From Quillaja saponaria (lineage: Eukaryota; Streptophyta; Magnoliopsida; Fabales; Quillajaceae), in contig CM055615.1 in the NCBI GenBank assembly GCA_029379385.1, positions 1,550,001 through 1,614,000 of the forward strand: a stretch of 64,000 bases of DNA. The letters are read 5' to 3'. Shown in pieces: positions 1-12,525 of the stretch (position 1 is the first letter of the stretch; each line of letters opens with the position of its first letter). The translations under genes were made by a program, and so were the position numbers. Below the pieces are notes generated by a model. It ran no database searches. It saw nothing but the letters and a program-made list of their open reading frames with translations, and was not told where the DNA came from.

Positions 1-565
1 GTGCCTTTATGAAGTAGTCGACATGCTTTTCAGAATTCTGCCCAAGTTAAAAGTTTGTTAGGAGAAGTCAATGGATTCCAGTAATTTTACCATTAATGCA
101 GTTGCATCAGTATGATGCAATAGTAAAAACTGCATACTTAGAAAGATTAAATTAAAAAACTTTATGTTAGCTCAAATTCTTCTTTGTTATATATATTATT
201 ATTAAAAAAAATATATTGTACGTGTAGGAGTTTAGATTTCCTTATTGAGAATCAATGCCTGATTCTTTTGTGCAATATCATCTCTATCTATTTGTATATA
301 TTTGCAATTTAATTTGCTTATCTTCGATATTTTTTTTTTACTGACTTCTTTTTGTTTTTCAGTCTTTTGATATGTTCTTTAAAGAACTATCTTTCATGGC
401 ATCCTGAAAAAAAGAAGTTAGCTTCTAAAAGTATGTTAGAATAATCTCAAATATTGCCTCACACGTCATGTACTACTCCGTTGCCTAGCAAAAAAAAAAA
501 AATGCTGCTTAATGGCATTATCACTTATTACTTTCTGATTTTGCAAATATAGTATAACATTCAAG
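1..565. other. AT-rich intergenic DNA, no gene seen
   Basis: No open frame resembles a known protein and no splice-joined gene is evident. The DNA is rich in short A and T runs. It could be the body of the Helitron-like element whose 3' end lies at 570-613, or the 3' flank of a gene outside the window. Confidence 0.5.
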
Positions 566-569
566 CCAA

Positions 570-613
570 AAAAAATCCTGGCAACGCCCGTACAGGCACG
601 GGTACCTCACTAG
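570..613 (+). mobile_element. Helitron-like 3' terminus
   Basis: A short hairpin (CCCGT pairing with ACGGG, positions about 587-602) is followed about 8 bases later by CTAG at 610-613, then T. Helitron transposons end this way: a subterminal hairpin, CTRR, and insertion before T. The 5' end (expected TC after A) could not be located, so only the terminus is called. No helicase or Rep coding sequence is present, so any element would be non-autonomous. Confidence 0.5.
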
Positions 614-1165
614 TATATATAAAAAACATAGGATCGATTGTTGTAGAGACTTAAAAATATGTATTAAATTAAAGACTACTATAAAATTTTCGTATCTAAA
701 AAGAAATGGTCGTAGCTATTTACCAACCAGTGAGAGTGTTTTCCTAAAATCGGGCCTTAAAAGGGAAGTGCTCAAACTTGCAGTAACAGTCAAGTATAAA
801 TGAGTGGTAAATAAGCGATGTGATTTCTGTGAATGAGAAAGACAAAGACAACTTCTTGAATCTGATGACCAACAAAGAAGCGAAATTCTCAAGCTGTCTA
901 AAAATGGTCGGTGGTAAGTCACCACAATGCCACAGTTCATGTCCTCTCAATTACTGAGAAAGCAACAAAATAATTTTTCTAAAACTCCCCTAACCTTTCT
1001 CCCTCATATAATAAAGCTAAAAATTACCCACTCAGATCACTTGCAAGCATTTAACATTTTGTGATTGATCCAATGCACACAGCCCACTCTTCAAAAAATT
1101 AAGTGAGATCTAGGATGCCCTTATGTGCTTTCTAAACTAAGCAGTATACTACAGAGAAAACTAAA

Positions 1166-2405
1166 ATGGAAGGGAGGGAAGAAGATGTGAGGGTGGGAGC
1201 AACTAGGTACAGAGAGAGGCAACCTATAGGAACAACTGCACAGAGCCAAGACAGCAAAGACTACAATGAACCACCACCAGCACCACTCTTTGAGCCGGGT
1301 GAATTATCATCATGGTCGTTTTACAGGGCAGGCATAGCTGAATTTGTGGCCACATTCTTGTTCCTTTACATCACAGTTTTAACTGTCATGGGTGTGTCTA
1401 AAACTTCAAGCAAGTGTTCTACTGTGGGTACCCAAGGCATTGCTTGGGCTTTTGGTGGAATGATCTTTGCTCTTGTCTATTGCACTGCTGGCATATCAGG
1501 TAAGATCATGACTCATCATTTGATGATACAAATCCAATATGTTAATAAAGAAAAATCCTGCTTTTATACTTACAGTAGTGTGGGGATTTCTTGTGCAGGG
1601 GGGCACATCAATCCAGCAGTGACTTTTGGGCTGTTGCTGGCGAGAAAGCTGTCAGTGACTAGGGCGGTGTTTTATATAATAATGCAGTGTCTTGGAGCCA
1701 TCTGTGGTGCTGGTGTAGTTAAGGGATTTCAGAAGAGTCAGTATGAGAGGCTTGGTGGAGGTGCCAACACTGTCAGTGCAGGATATTCCAATCTTGAGGG
1801 CCTTGGAGCTGAAATTGTAGGTACCTTTGTGCTAGTCTATACTGTCTTCTCTGCCACCGATGCTAAGCGAAATGCTCGAGACTCCCACGTTCCTGTAAGC
1901 AAAACAATGATCTAAATATGCTGCTTTAATAAAAAATTAATTGTAAATATTATATGACTTTTATGTGAATTACTTGGATGGCTCAGATCTTGGCGCCACT
2001 GCCCATTGGTTTTGCTGTCTTCTTGGTCCACTTGGCAACCATTCCTATCACAGGAACAGGCATCAACCCAGCAAGAAGCCTAGGTGCAGCCCTCATTTAC
2101 AACAGGGACCAAGCTTGGGATGACCATGTGAGCTAATTACACACTTGAGCTTTTATCTGGAAATTAGACTGGAATATTAAAATACATGACCTAGGAAATT
2201 GATTAGGACTGACTGCACAAGTTGCTTTTAGTCCAAAGAACAAAAAAAAGTTAGCAATATCCACTAATGAATTTTGTTCCTAAGTTCTAACCAATAATGT
2301 ATTTGGGTGCAGTGGATATTCTGGGTAGGGCCATTCATTGGAGCAGCACTTGCAGCTTTGTACCATCAGACTGTCATCAGGGCAATCCCCTTTAAGTCCA
2401 AGTGA
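1166..2405 (+). CDS. PIP1: PIP1-type plasma membrane aquaporin
   Basis: Plasma membrane intrinsic protein of subgroup 1, a six-helix channel for water and small neutral solutes such as CO2. Exons by GT-AG junctions: 1166-1499, 1599-1894, 1987-2127 and 2313-2405. They join in frame to 287 aa, the normal PIP1 length, and four exons is the usual PIP gene structure. The long N-terminus ([12 protein letters not shown], then [13 protein letters not shown]) is the PIP1 signature. NPA boxes lie at residues 116-118 and 237-239. The selectivity-filter residues typical of water-selective PIPs are visible (H225, T234, R240). Loop D carries the conserved [10 protein letters not shown]. The C-terminus is short and ends AIPFKSK, as in PIP1. 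The start is the first ATG of the frame. Intron 1 is only 99 bp and its first part happens to be open, so a single-frame reading gives a false longer exon. The gene appears intact; the exact PIP1 member cannot be assigned. Confidence 0.97.
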
Positions 2406-5165
2406 TGCAATACTTAAGCAATGCCCTGCAAAACAGTTTGTTGGTAAATATATATATGAACTAATCTACCTACAACATGATGTTTCTGCCTCTTTACTCT
2501 ATAATAATGGATATCTATCTATCTATCTATCTTAGCAAACAAAAGAAAAAGGATTTCTATTTATCACCCTATATATACATGTATCTGTATGTAATGTAAT
2601 TTATTGAAAAGACATGTACAATTTACTATGCAGGCATTATACTGTGATAGGTTGCCCCAACTTAAGTTACTCTTAGTTAAACTACTGAATAATTTTCCTC
2701 TCTTTTCCATTACTCAAATGATGTTGATATATATCATAAATTCCTGTATACAGTCAGCTCTAGCAGCTGCTAAATATCAATGAAGAACGATATTATGCAT
2801 AATTAGCATCTTCCAATTGAGTTACTCATCAATTAAAAGGTGCCTACTGTCAGGTTTTATGTGTAAGGAATAACTCTAGACATACCTCATCCTGCTTGAT
2901 ATTACCATATTGGGCCCAACCAATCTCTATAAGACACGTCACACATGACAGTGGCAACTGATACTTTCATTATTCCTACATGTGACACATTCTCATTGGC
3001 ACGCCCTGTTATATAAAATCTAGCACAAGTTCCAAACATGTAACTTTCATTTTCCTTCCTGTCATCCAGTTTATTGTTTTACATGTACCCATGGAATTGA
3101 CTATTTGATCCGTTACATCAGCCTGGTCAGATCGATCATTTTCCTTATCATGTATTCTGTCAGATCATAACTTAACACTGCTGATTAAGATGTATAAATG
3201 AAACGCATATCGCCTAATATACAATCCCTTAAACCTAGTCCATTGGTGATAATTCTATGTCCACACAGTTGAAGTAAAGCATGCATCCTAAGCACCTTGC
3301 AATCATATTTTTCAAATCAATTCCAAATACAAAGGTAGACTCTTCGAATCAATAACTTTCTTTTTGACAGAACCCCACATCTTGAACTATTCTCAACAAC
3401 AGCTCGTAGTACCCAAAATGCCTGAAAGGATATGCAGGAATCAGTCCCACATTTGTGATCACCATTATGGTTTTCTTTTAGTTGTCCACCCATATATCTC
3501 TGAAACAATTATCTCGAATATGAAGTTATGAACTCCTTTAACAACCATTAGAAGGAACATGGTCAGGTTCTTGGGCTGTGTTTTAAAAATTTTCTTTTTA
3601 TTTTTCAAGGAGTTGTGAAACTATTCTCATAGCTAGCTGATTAGGAAGTGACTATTTGTAATTTGAATAGAATTTGGCTGCTTTAATTATTTGGGTGCTT
3701 AAATTCATAGGTTCTAGATTTGGTTGATGATCATCCTATCTACCCATAGGAAACTTTGGGAAGAAGATAATTAATAATAATAAATAATTCAAAATAGTCA
3801 ATTATAGAATATGTTAGCTTAAGTTAATGTGGATTGATTAGTTAAATTCATGTAGATATAAATTAAGGTTTCAGTATTTGACATGACCTCCAAAGACAAA
3901 GACCATTAATAAAAGCACCAATTTAGTTAGCTTCTATTGATTAATTCCACCAATATTTAGCTCGGCTCCAACTTTCATAGTTAACTTCAGCCATACTTTA
4001 TTTTCTGGCCAAGCTTGAGCCATGAGCCATGAGCCATGAGCCATACTAATTTCATCGTTTTAATTACCATATATCTGTTAAATTAATTAATTTTGTTTTC
4101 ATTTATGAAATTTCTTGTTTTTCCTTTTTTAGAAGTTTTCGTGGGATTGATTCGATTTTCTCATCTTCTTGATGTCGGGAATATCATATGAGTAGTAATT
4201 TTCACATCACTACAATATATGTATAGAGATATCCATTGATAAAAATATTTGGTTATCGATATAGGGTGACTTGTATAAGAATTTATTTTTTAATTAAGGT
4301 TTATTTTGCAACAATAGATCTGATTATGGTTTATTCATTTTTTTATTTCTCATATAAGTACCTTTAAACTTCTATATCAACAATTATCACTCATTTACAA
4401 AAATATGAATTATATGAGTTATAAGTAAATTAATTTTGATATCACTATACCGTTAATTAAATAAAAAACCATAATTAGTGAACTACTCCTTTATTCTATT
4501 TGTAAAAATCTAGGAATACCTCATCAAAAAAAAAAAAGGTTTGTCTATTTTATGTTCATTAAGCACAGGATAGTATACTCACAAAAATATTTGAGTCTAC
4601 CTACTATTAATTTTACGAAAATAAATAATAAACTTGTATAAGCATATTATCTTATATATGCCCAATAATCAGTGATCACAAAATAGATAAATCTAAAAAT
4701 AAAGTATGAATACAAATAGAAGTTAATGATTGGGGTCACAAATTAGATGAAATATTTAATATAACAGGGACAACGTCTAGTTTTTAGCCAATAAGAAACT
4801 AATAATAAATATCACTTTTCATGTGTTAAAAGAAAAAAAAATAATAGGGTAATCTATTTATTGGTTGGAATTACTTAACGATATTAAAAAATTTAAGGAA
4901 ATAAGAGTTTTTCATTTGTGGACTCAGCAGAAAATCTGTCATTACTTGCCATACGGGCCAAATTAAATTCATCACTAATGACCATTAATAAATCAGCTCA
5001 TTGAGTTTGATATATTTTTTTTTTTTTCTTTAAATTTTTGCAAGGAATGTCATAATGACACATGTTGGAAAGTAATAAATATAATTTTTATAAATTAAAA
5101 TTTTTTAAATTAATAATTCATGTAAATAATACTGAAATTATAAGACATTATAGTCATTAATGTTA
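2406..5165. other. Intergenic region with simple repeats
   Basis: It begins with the PIP1 3' UTR. A TATC microsatellite lies at about 2511-2532, and four copies of the heptamer GAGCCAT lie at about 4019-4046. The rest is AT-rich with homopolymer runs. Small open frames here (for example 3317-3508 on the minus strand) resemble no known protein. Confidence 0.5.
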
Positions 5166-5277
5166 CAAATTTTATAGTTGTAAAAGGATGACTTTATCAT
5201 TACAGCCAAAAACATTAGGGTCAGAACCTAATAAATGCAAAAGAAACCAAACTGACCAAATTACCCTTTCATCAATA

Positions 5278-5425
5278 TTTTAGTATCATAAGATATTATT
5301 TCATGGGTCCCACCTCAATGTCTGCTCTCAGACTTCTTCCTGAGTTTCTATATTTTGGTATCATAAAATATTATTTCATGGGTCCCACCTTAATATCTCC
5401 TCTCACACTTCTTCTTCCTGAGTTT
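5278..5425 (+). repeat. Direct duplication inside the left inverted repeat
   Basis: The segment starting TTTTAGTATCATAAGATATT and running through CATGGGTCCCACCT to CTTCCTGAGTTTC (about 5278-5347) is followed by a diverged second copy (about 5351-5427) differing by several substitutions and a short insertion. Internal tandem repeats within terminal repeats are common in MULEs. Confidence 0.75.
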
Positions 5426-5530
5426 CAGTTCTAATCTAACTCTTTCTATCCCCATCTAATTGCTTTTTGCTCTTCAAATTAAGGCCTTGCTTTAAGGAAT
5501 CAGTATTGTTGAAAGTTTCTCCACAGGCAG

Positions 5531-5993
5531 TGTGGAGTTTTTCCAACTTCCAAAGCCTGATTCTCCACCAAGCAGTGTGTCAACAAATGGGGATGCGAGC
5601 TCAGAATCATCTGATGCTACGCTAGATTCAAAATCTCCCAATCAGGATCAATTTTCAAGTGCAAAAGGGAAAACTGTGGATGTCAAAGATGTTGAGAGTA
5701 ATTCCTCCAATGGCGTGCCAAGTGATACATTTACAAAGCCTGTTGTGTCTGTGAACATTGAGCCAGAGCAAAATGTAGTGCAGCAGGACATAGTAGACAT
5801 GTACATGAAAAGCATGCAGTAATTTACTGAGTCGTTAACAAAGATGAAGCTTCCTTTGGACATATAAACTGGACCATCCAGCTTAAGAAATTCGAGCTCT
5901 GATCAGAAACCACAAGCATCAAAGAACAACGGCTCTCATGTGTTTTATGGAAGTACAACTTTCTTCTGAGCTTTCATATTCCTGGTTTGAAGG
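5531..5993 (+). pseudogene. Captured 3' fragment of an unrecognised plant gene
   Basis: An open stretch just after a TTCTCCACAGGCAG acceptor-like sequence encodes about 96 hydrophilic residues rich in Ser and Asp, ending QQDIVDMYMKSMQ. An in-frame TAA follows at 5820-5822. The same frame then continues with coding character (FTESLTKMKLPLDI), is cut by a second TAA at about 5864, and resumes (SSDQKPQASKNNGS, then VFYGSTTFF) to a natural-looking stop near 5970. There is no ATG; the apparent start at 5532 is GTG. This reads as the last exon or exons of a host gene with two nonsense changes, carried inside the MULE. I do not recognise the parent gene. A nuclear relative without stops should exist elsewhere in the genome. 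Confidence 0.7.
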
Positions 5994-6620
5994 GAACATA
6001 GATAAGTGACTTTAAATTTTAGAATGAAGACTGATATTTGTAGTAAAATGTAATAATGTACTCTCCAATGTGTTTCTCCTTCTCCCCTACATTTTAATTT
6101 CTCTCTCAACACAATAATCAAAAATCAGAATTGCATTTACAGATATAAATCAATAGTAGAAGTAAATTTCAGATAATAAATTATAGAATCAGTGCATAAG
6201 AAATCAAAGACAACTTGCTATACATGTTGAACTATTATCAGGAATCAAAAGGAAGAATGAGAAACAGAATGTAGAGGAAGAGAGATGGAAGAGACAGAGA
6301 GAGCACATGTGGCTGATGGGGAATGAGTGAGGTTTTTATTTTAATTTTTAATTTTTTAGGGGATAGTGTTGGAGTTAATGATGCCTAAGGGTAATTTGGT
6401 AACTGTAATATATTTAGGAACTGAAACTAGGAAGAAGCTTGGAGGAGATAATGTAGTGGAACCCACGAAATAACTTTTTTATGATACTAAAATATTGTTG
6501 AAAGGGTAATTTGGTCAGTTAGTTATTTTGTATTTATTAGGCTGTCTAATGTTTTTGGCTATGCGAAATGACTAATTTTATAAAATCTTTTGGCTATGAA
6601 ATGACTAATTTTATAAAATC

Positions 6621-8300
6621 TGAACAAGTATTGTAAACAATAGTAAAACAAAAAAACCTTTATTTTTAGGTGGTTTGAAATTTATGCAATTTTTTATACA
6701 TGTGCAATGTTAAACAAAACTCTCTTTAGCTTTAAAGAAAAGTAAAATGTTTACTCATATGTCATCAACGAGAGTGTTTTATGCATGCTAATAAACAAAG
6801 AATCTAATAATGAGATTTTCACTTGAGAAAAAACTAAACAAAAAAACAAAAAATTATTTTACAAACTGTGAGATTTTTATTTTTATTTTTAGTTGTTGAC
6901 GGTAAGGTTTTTCATGCTAAATCAATTTATCCACAAAATAATGGGTTATTATATTAAGTTTTTTTTTTTTTTTTTTTTTATAAATAATGGGATGAAATAT
7001 AAAATCTACAAGACAAAGAAGAAAAATAGTGTATATAGTGCATGTGGCATATGAGTATTATCTTTGTTAATTTGGATGAAAAACTTCACATTTTATCTTC
7101 TTTTCAAATTACAAGGCATTGTGATGTAATATTTTCAAACCGCATACTTAAAATATTGGTGACATCCTGAAAGTAAAATATATCTATATATATATATGAA
7201 AAAAATAAAAACTCTTTTAAATCTAAGAACAAAATTTACTCGTTAAAAAAATAACAAAATAAATTTTTAACTGGTCAAATACCTCCATTTAAATTGGAAA
7301 CACACATATTGCATATTTTCTACAAATGGTGATGATCTAGTTCGTCGCAATCTTATTTCGGATTTAGCAAAACAAAAAACTCATTTAGTGCATTCAACTT
7401 ATGTGATTAATCAAAAGAAAAGGCAAACACTAACTACAAAAGTTTTACATAAGTGCACTATCCAAATTTTATAGGTAAATAAAAAGTAAGAAAAATTATC
7501 TACCTTTTGTTCACCTAGTAAATTCAGTTCGAATATGTAACAATATCTTTAAATAAATTGTTTTATTTACTGCTGTTTGAACTTAAAATCTTACAATTTT
7601 TCAAAATACCTTGTTAGTTAAGATATCAACTAGTTAGACTCCAATATTTTATCATTAAAGCACATAGAGCTAGCCAAAGTTATTTATAAATATAGCTTTT
7701 CTTAAATTTTTGTTTTGTTAGTGAATCATTGGACGGCTCAGATAAATATTCTACTAATCAATACCAAAAACGGTTTGGTCTATTAGAAAATGAACTCGAA
7801 AAACGAACTCCATTAAAGATCGAGAGTTCATGTCACATTAACTGCAACCATATATAAATATATATATATATTCTCAAAATTGATCGTGGCTCTTAAATGA
7901 TACTTAAACATGCTAAATTTCAAATTCCAATCCCTAAGTTACCTTCTTGATGAATAGAAACTTGGCCATGAGCCAGCCAGCCGAGCTTTCCTCTAAAGCA
8001 GCCTGGCCGCCGCCAAGAAACTAAAAGGTAGGCTACTTGAATGAAATATTGTTGTTGCTATCCACTTCCAACTACTCATCCCCTCCTCATAACAACTACC
8101 TTAAGTTATACGTCAAAAACTACCCAAAAAAAAAACCCCTCTTAGTCTTCCCATAGAATTACAATAATATTGAATCCTTTTCCCTCAACCACATCATTTT
8201 TTTTTTCTTTTTCTTTTCTTTGTACCACATCATATTGTTCAACAACATCACCACCTTCACCCTCCTTTTAAAAACCCCTCCTACAATCTCACATCTCTCT
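6621..8300. other. Intergenic, AT-rich upstream region of the GPAT gene
   Basis: No coding potential is seen. A T run of about 20 lies at 6960-6979, and TA-rich repeats lie at about 7182-7197 and 7854-7872. The last 300 bases become C-rich and pyrimidine-rich, consistent with the core promoter and 5' UTR of the GPAT gene that follows. Confidence 0.5.
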
Positions 8301-8307
8301 CTATAAC

Positions 8308-8308
8308 A

Positions 8309-8353
<45 letters not shown>
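8308..8353 (+). repeat. CT microsatellite in the GPAT 5' leader
   Basis: About 22 CT dinucleotides, interrupted once by GT, ending about 12 bases before the GPAT ATG. Pyrimidine-rich CT tracts are frequent in plant 5' leaders and core promoters and are length-polymorphic. An influence on expression is possible but not shown by the sequence. Confidence 0.9.
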
Positions 8354-8364
8354 TTCTTACACTC

Positions 8365-10729
8365 ATGGGTGCCTATCCACATTTCCCACCAATCTCAAAA
8401 TGTAGCACCAATGGACGATCAAACCAAACCGTGGCAGCTGACTTAGACGGCACACTTCTTGTGTCACGCAGTGCTTTTCCTTACTTCATGCTTGTTGCCC
8501 TTGAAGCTGGTAGCTTCATCAGAGGACTTGTTCTCTTAGCATTTGTACCATTTGTCTACTTCACTTACCTATTCATCTCCGAATCCTTTGCAATCCAAAC
8601 CTTCATATTTATCGCTTTCGCGGGGCTTAAAATCAAAGACATTGAGCTTGTATCAAGATCTGTGTTGCCTAAGTTTTACGCCGAGGATGTTCATCCTGTA
8701 ACATGGACAGTTTTTAATTCATTTGGCAAACGTTACATTGTTACCGCTAATCCGAGGTTAATGGTGGAACCATTTGCTAAGAATTTCTTAGGTGTTGATA
8801 AGGTTATTGGAACTGAATTACAGGTAACGAAATCTGGTAGGGCTACTGGGTTTGTTAAGAAACCTGGTGTTGTTGTTGGGGAACATAAGAAAGCAGGCAT
8901 TGTTAAAGAATTTGGGACCAATAACTTGCCGGATTTGGGACTTGGTGATAGAGAAACCGACCATGATTTCATGTCAATTTGCAAGGTTTGTACTTAATTT
9001 CTACACATAATTATGGAGTATATAACTACCCAACCCACTCATTGTTTATTTTTCTGAATTATTCGTGTGTGATAGCTGTTTTTTCTTTGCTAAATATGAG
9101 TATATAACGAGTGTCAGTGTGTTACGATTTAAGGCATTGTCCATTTGTGGTCCGTGGGGACCATGATGCTCTAATACTGAGAAAAGTAAATTTTAAGTAG
9201 GGCTCCTCTTTTATTAATTAGAGCAGCGTGTACAAAAGCATTTTATTCGGTAAACGTAACATCTTACATTTAACTACTTGTTTTTTTGGTGAGAAAGTTG
9301 AAGACTAAAACTTTTCACTGATTTGGATATGAAAGTCACCATATATAGAGTTAGAGTGCAGTTTTTCTTTTTCGGCGATTATTATCCATGTAGTTTAATG
9401 GTTATGCAAGATAAGTACTTTGTGGTTTCCTGGGGCCTTGGTAAGGGTTTCGAGGATAATGGATAATATCACCCGTAAACATCTTATAATTCGAATTTTG
9501 ATACATAACAGACAATATTATTTTTATCAATTGAGTTAATAACTAGTTTGAGATATTATTTTGATCTATTTTTTAACTCACTCGGTCCCATTTTACAAAC
9601 CTAGTCAATAGTAAGTATTTATACAAACTACAGTAGCTTTCAATGGTGAGGACAACCGACACTTACAATAAATTCCTCATGTTCAATCCACCTTTTTATT
9701 CAATTAAAATCAATGTTTTTGTGAGCCTCATGGAAGCCATATGATGAAGCTGTAATTATTTACAGCTTGCAATATCTTTTCATCATTAATTCCATAAGCA
9801 TAATGCTTTGACTTCTCTACAGTATCATTCTTTTCCAATTTGTCTTGTTGTCATCACAGGAAGGATACCTGGTGCCAAGGACCAAGTGTGAGCCATTGCC
9901 AAGAAACAAGCTTCTAAGCCCGGTAATTTTCCATGAGGGAAGATTAGTTCAAAGGCCAACACCTCTAGTTGCCCTCTTGTCCTTCTTATGGATGCCAATT
10001 GGTATTATACTCTCAATTCTCAGAGTCTACACAAACATCCCTTTGCCTGAAAGAATTGCTAGGTACAATTATAAGTTACTTGGAATCAAACTTATTGTAA
10101 AGGGTACCCCTCCACCAGCACCAAAGAATGGCCAAAGTGGTGTCCTATTCATTTGCAACCATCGTACAGTTTTAGACCCTGTAGTCACAGCTGTTGCACT
10201 AGGAAGAAAAATTAGCTGTGTTACATACAGTATCAGTAAATTTACTGAAATAATTTCACCCATTAAAGCTGTTGCATTATCAAGGGAAAGAGAGAAAGAT
10301 GCAGCCAACATCAAACGTTTGCTTGAAGAAGGTGACTTGGTGATTTGCCCAGAAGGAACTACCTGCAGAGAGCCATTTCTTTTGAGATTTAGTGCTCTTT
10401 TTGCTGAACTAACAGACAGAATTGTGCCAGTTGCGATTAACACGAATCAGAGTGTTTTTTATGGGACAACAGTAAGGGGGCACAAATTGTTAGATCCTTA
10501 TTTTGTGTTCATGAATCCAATGCCAACTTATGAAATCACCTTCTTGAATAAGCTTCCTACAGAGCTTACTTGCAAAAGTGGGAAATCTGCCATTGAAGTA
10601 GCAAATTACATTCAAAGGGTGTTGGCTGGTACATTGGGGTTTGAGTGCACAAATTTGACTAGGAAGGACAAGTATGCTATCCTTGCTGGAACAGATGGCA
10701 GGGTTCCACCAAAGAAGGACAAGGCCTAA
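8365..10729 (+). CDS. GPAT6: Glycerol-3-phosphate 2-O-acyltransferase, GPAT6-like
   Basis: Land-plant ER-bound GPAT that transfers an acyl group from acyl-CoA to the sn-2 position of glycerol-3-phosphate; the GPAT4/6/8 clade then removes phosphate, giving 2-monoacylglycerol for cutin. Exons 8365-8985 and 9860-10729 join at SICK/EGY to give 496 aa, the usual size. The N-terminal HAD-like phosphatase domain keeps DLDGT (D26, D28) and [10 protein letters not shown], which suggests active phosphatase (these are degenerate in GPAT5/7). Acyltransferase blocks are intact: NHRTVLDP (H308, D313), [26 protein letters not shown] (about 370) and IVPVAINT. Hydrophobic segments lie near residues 38-75 and 245-262. 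The MGA...PISKC start and KKDKA end resemble Arabidopsis GPAT6 more than GPAT4/8. The single intron (874 bp) has GT-AG ends. The gene is intact. Assignment to GPAT6 rather than GPAT4/8 is by remembered similarity. Confidence 0.96.
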
Positions 10730-12503
10730 AATTTGAGGGACAAAGAACAATCCCTTATGATTCTCTCTATTGCTTTCTTTTTCCAATGTGTCGTAGAAAA
10801 AAAAAAAAAATTTGTGTTGATGCTCATAAATAGATTTTATGTATATTGGTTTTCTCATTTATGTACGAAGTTTTTCAGTTACTGCTTTTGGGTCAGTCAT
10901 GGAACAGAGTTCCTTCAGTGCCTTAAAAGGACATTTACATTGAAATGCTGGCAACAATTGTGTGGGTAACAATGGTAGTTATTGCAGTGCCAGGGCTGAT
11001 GAGGATGTGACAAGTGGAATTAATGTGTACCCAGATTCAATGTGTAAGTAATGACCAATCGATTAATGTATTCACATGCAATAATTAATTCAGGCTCCAA
11101 AGAGACAAATATGAGTAAGAATGGGGAAAAGAGATTAATTTGGAGTAACTCTGTCATGTACTTGTCTCTTTAAAATGGCCAAAACCAGGGTCCACTTAAG
11201 GCCACAAAAAGGAGGAGGAGGAACACCCCGCGAATATGAGCTTAACCACATGTTTTTTAATCTCAAAACACCAATCACAATAATACTCTTTAAAGCTCCC
11301 AACACAGATGAGATCAACTTAATGTACACTCAGATGTGGAACACAGCGCACAATAACTCTAAATATTACAATACAACTTGGGATATCATATGATTCAACT
11401 CTAAAATAAATTTAAATATATATTTGTACAGTGATAAATATTTTTTTTTTGATTTAAAATTTACCCTATCACTTTATAATAGTTAACCTAAAATCCCTAA
11501 CTACAACTATTCCCCAAGCTGCCATTGAAAATTTTACTATAGTTAAATTCATACAGCTCAACAAAACCTTCACAGCTGAATTCCTGAACTCAGCTACCTA
11601 ACTAACATTACAGGATTTGGTCGATCATAATTAAATTATATGTTTTAGCCACACCTAACTAAATCATAAAACATAGTCAAAACTCTGCCAACTGAATTCA
11701 CAAGAATCGTTCAAACATTTGCCAAGATAAAGTTTACCGAGCTTAACACCTAAGCTTTAAGTTTACTTAAGAATCACATATGTGAAAATCTATTGTGACT
11801 GGGATACAAAGCTCTTTTAAGGTAAAACTAATTGAAAATCTGAAAGTATTCTTATTTGTATGTGGAGCTGTACAATCTATTTAAGCAAAAGTGGATATCA
11901 CTGATTTGATCCTTTTTTTTTTTGGTATTTTTCCACTTCAAGATATTTGCCATTGATTTCTTCTCGATCCGTTCTGCAATTTATAATTCCTTAACCAGAA
12001 GTAGTAGTTGTTACTCTGAATATTTTACCCTCGCAGAGATGAAACAATTACCAATGTCAATCTTCTGATTTGGTTCCACATTTATAGGAAATTACTGACA
12101 TGCTTTTTGTACTAAGGATGCTGAGAATCTAGTGAATAAAAACCTTGATCGTTCTTGACCATGAACTGTCAATATTTTAAGCACATCAATTCTTTATTTT
12201 AAATATTGATAGAACATTTTCTGTCAACTGAGAAAGATGAATACTCAGTCGACTAAATAGGAGGAATCGTTTGGATTTTAGAGGCTTTAGTTCTACTGAG
12301 AAAGTTCAACTACCAAGTTTGTTATGTTCAATAATAACACTGGATCTTCAGCTGAAAGTCAACTACTTGACACTTCAATAAAACGGTGCGTTCAGTGCAA
12401 CTTTTATTGAGTAGGTTCAGTTGTAATTTTAGTTGATAATTCAATAGACTTCGATCAACATTGTTTCAGCTTTAATGGAATGGTATGTTTTGTACAACTC
12501 AAT
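10730..12503. other. Intergenic region downstream of GPAT
   Basis: It includes the GPAT 3' UTR. A short purine-rich stretch with a GGAGGAGGAGGAAC core lies near 11210. No open frame is recognisable. Sequence just before 12507 is the target site of the PIF/Harbinger element. Confidence 0.45.
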
Positions 12504-12525
12504 TCAGGGCCCGTTTGGTATACAG

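Larger units (their letters stand above)
5168..6575. mobile_element. MULE-like element with captured gene fragment (Pack-MULE)
   Basis: The block at about 5190-5337 is repeated in inverted orientation at about 6420-6570. Both arms share, in order, GCCAAAAACATTAG, CCTAATAAAT, CTGACCAAATTACCCTTTCA, TATTTTAGTATCATAA and a CCCACCT-like box. Terminal inverted repeats of roughly 150 bp or more are typical of Mutator-like elements. The left arm contains a partial tandem copy (second copy about 5343-5425). Between the arms there is no transposase, only a fragment that looks like the end of a host gene (5531-5993). Exact ends and the expected 9-11 bp target duplication are not certain. The right end is complicated by a tandem repeat of ATGACTAATTTTATAAAATC near 6568-6620. 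Confidence 0.78.

Noticed and set aside
716..950. Overlapping minus-strand open frames of 68-74 codons
   Set aside because: No family resemblance, no ATG context or splice structure, and overlapping frames of equal quality; likely chance.
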